From Synechococcus sp. Nb3U1 (GTDB taxonomy: Bacteria; Cyanobacteriota; Cyanobacteriia; Thermostichales; Thermostichaceae), in assembly GCF_021533835.1 (NCBI RefSeq), contig NZ_JAKFYQ010000001.1:253001-317000 (forward strand): a DNA stretch of 64,000 nt. The letters run 5' to 3'. The notes below the pieces were generated by a model, which saw only the letters and a list, made by a program, of their open reading frames with translations, made no database searches and was not told where the DNA came from. The translations under genes were made by a program, and so were the position numbers. This document shows, one piece after another, positions 63,970-64,000 of the stretch. How positions within the stretch are numbered: position 1 is the first letter of the stretch; each line of letters begins with the position of its first letter.

Positions 63970-64000
63970 ATGAGCACTTCCCCCGTTCTTGAGGTGGCTT
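63970..64000 (+). CDS. Start of a further gene, cut by the window edge (tentative)
   Basis: An ATG four bases after the cysH stop opens a frame of ten codons (MSTSPVLEVA) to the end of the window. Too little is visible to say more; position suggests a gene co-transcribed with cysH. Confidence 0.3.
   Translation, partial: MSTSPVLEVA

Overview
The window is chromosomal DNA from a cyanobacterium, most likely a thermophilic early-branching Synechococcus of the hot-spring JA/Thermostichus type. Evidence: an IctB-like protein, CruA-type lycopene cyclase, cytochrome CytM, PII plus Amt transporters with NtcA boxes, an MntABC-type transporter, a DUF3326 protein, an RRM RNA-binding protein and phytol-kinase homologues. 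The DNA is saturated with the palindrome GGGATCCC (core GGATCC), which seems to take the place of the classical cyanobacterial HIP1 octamer GCGATCGC. That assignment is inference from gene content and this signature.

Layout. 1-6.5 kb: a CopC-CopD copper protein cut by the window edge, argB, two uncharacterised membrane proteins and a DUF3352 protein, with two decayed fragments of an Rpn/DUF4351 nuclease family. 6.6-14.5 kb: ABC exporter, mobA, cruA, holA, an M23 peptidase. 15-22 kb: ictB-like gene, then a nitrogen block (glnB, two amt genes), an SMP-30 lactonase, a third Rpn fragment and a CDP-alcohol phosphatidyltransferase. 22-29 kb: Rad52-like annealing protein, RecQ, a GH3 protein with an altered catalytic loop, cytM, a VTE5-like phytol kinase and gdhA. 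29-38 kb: tRNA-Leu, cysM-like, tandem CobO/BtuR-fold protein, acyltransferase plus alpha/beta hydrolase, HAD, PhoH, a small lectin-like protein, a decayed tnpB, tRNA-Ser and a VTE6/DUF92 gene. 38-47 kb: AI-2E family permease, fabI, a four-domain response regulator with a large Cache/PAS histidine kinase, aspS. 47-56 kb: Mn/Zn ABC transporter, RRM protein, rsmG, guaA, CobW GTPase, lipoprotein. 56.7-64 kb: two metallophosphoesterases, DUF3326, YgfZ, a degenerate DinG-like helicase and cysH.

Functional links. ArgB, PII, two Amt transporters and glutamate dehydrogenase form a nitrogen-control group; perfect GTA-N8-TAC NtcA boxes lie before glnB and gdhA. VTE5-like and VTE6-like kinases plus a split acyltransferase/hydrolase pair could recycle phytol from chlorophyll. 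A Rad52-like annealer lies directly before RecQ.

The most unusual signal is a pair of about 113-bp intergenic repeats, each within about 165 bp of a tRNA gene. They contain a hairpin whose base pairs change in a compensatory way between copies, and one sits beside a decayed tnpB. I saw no CRISPR array, rRNA or intact insertion sequence.
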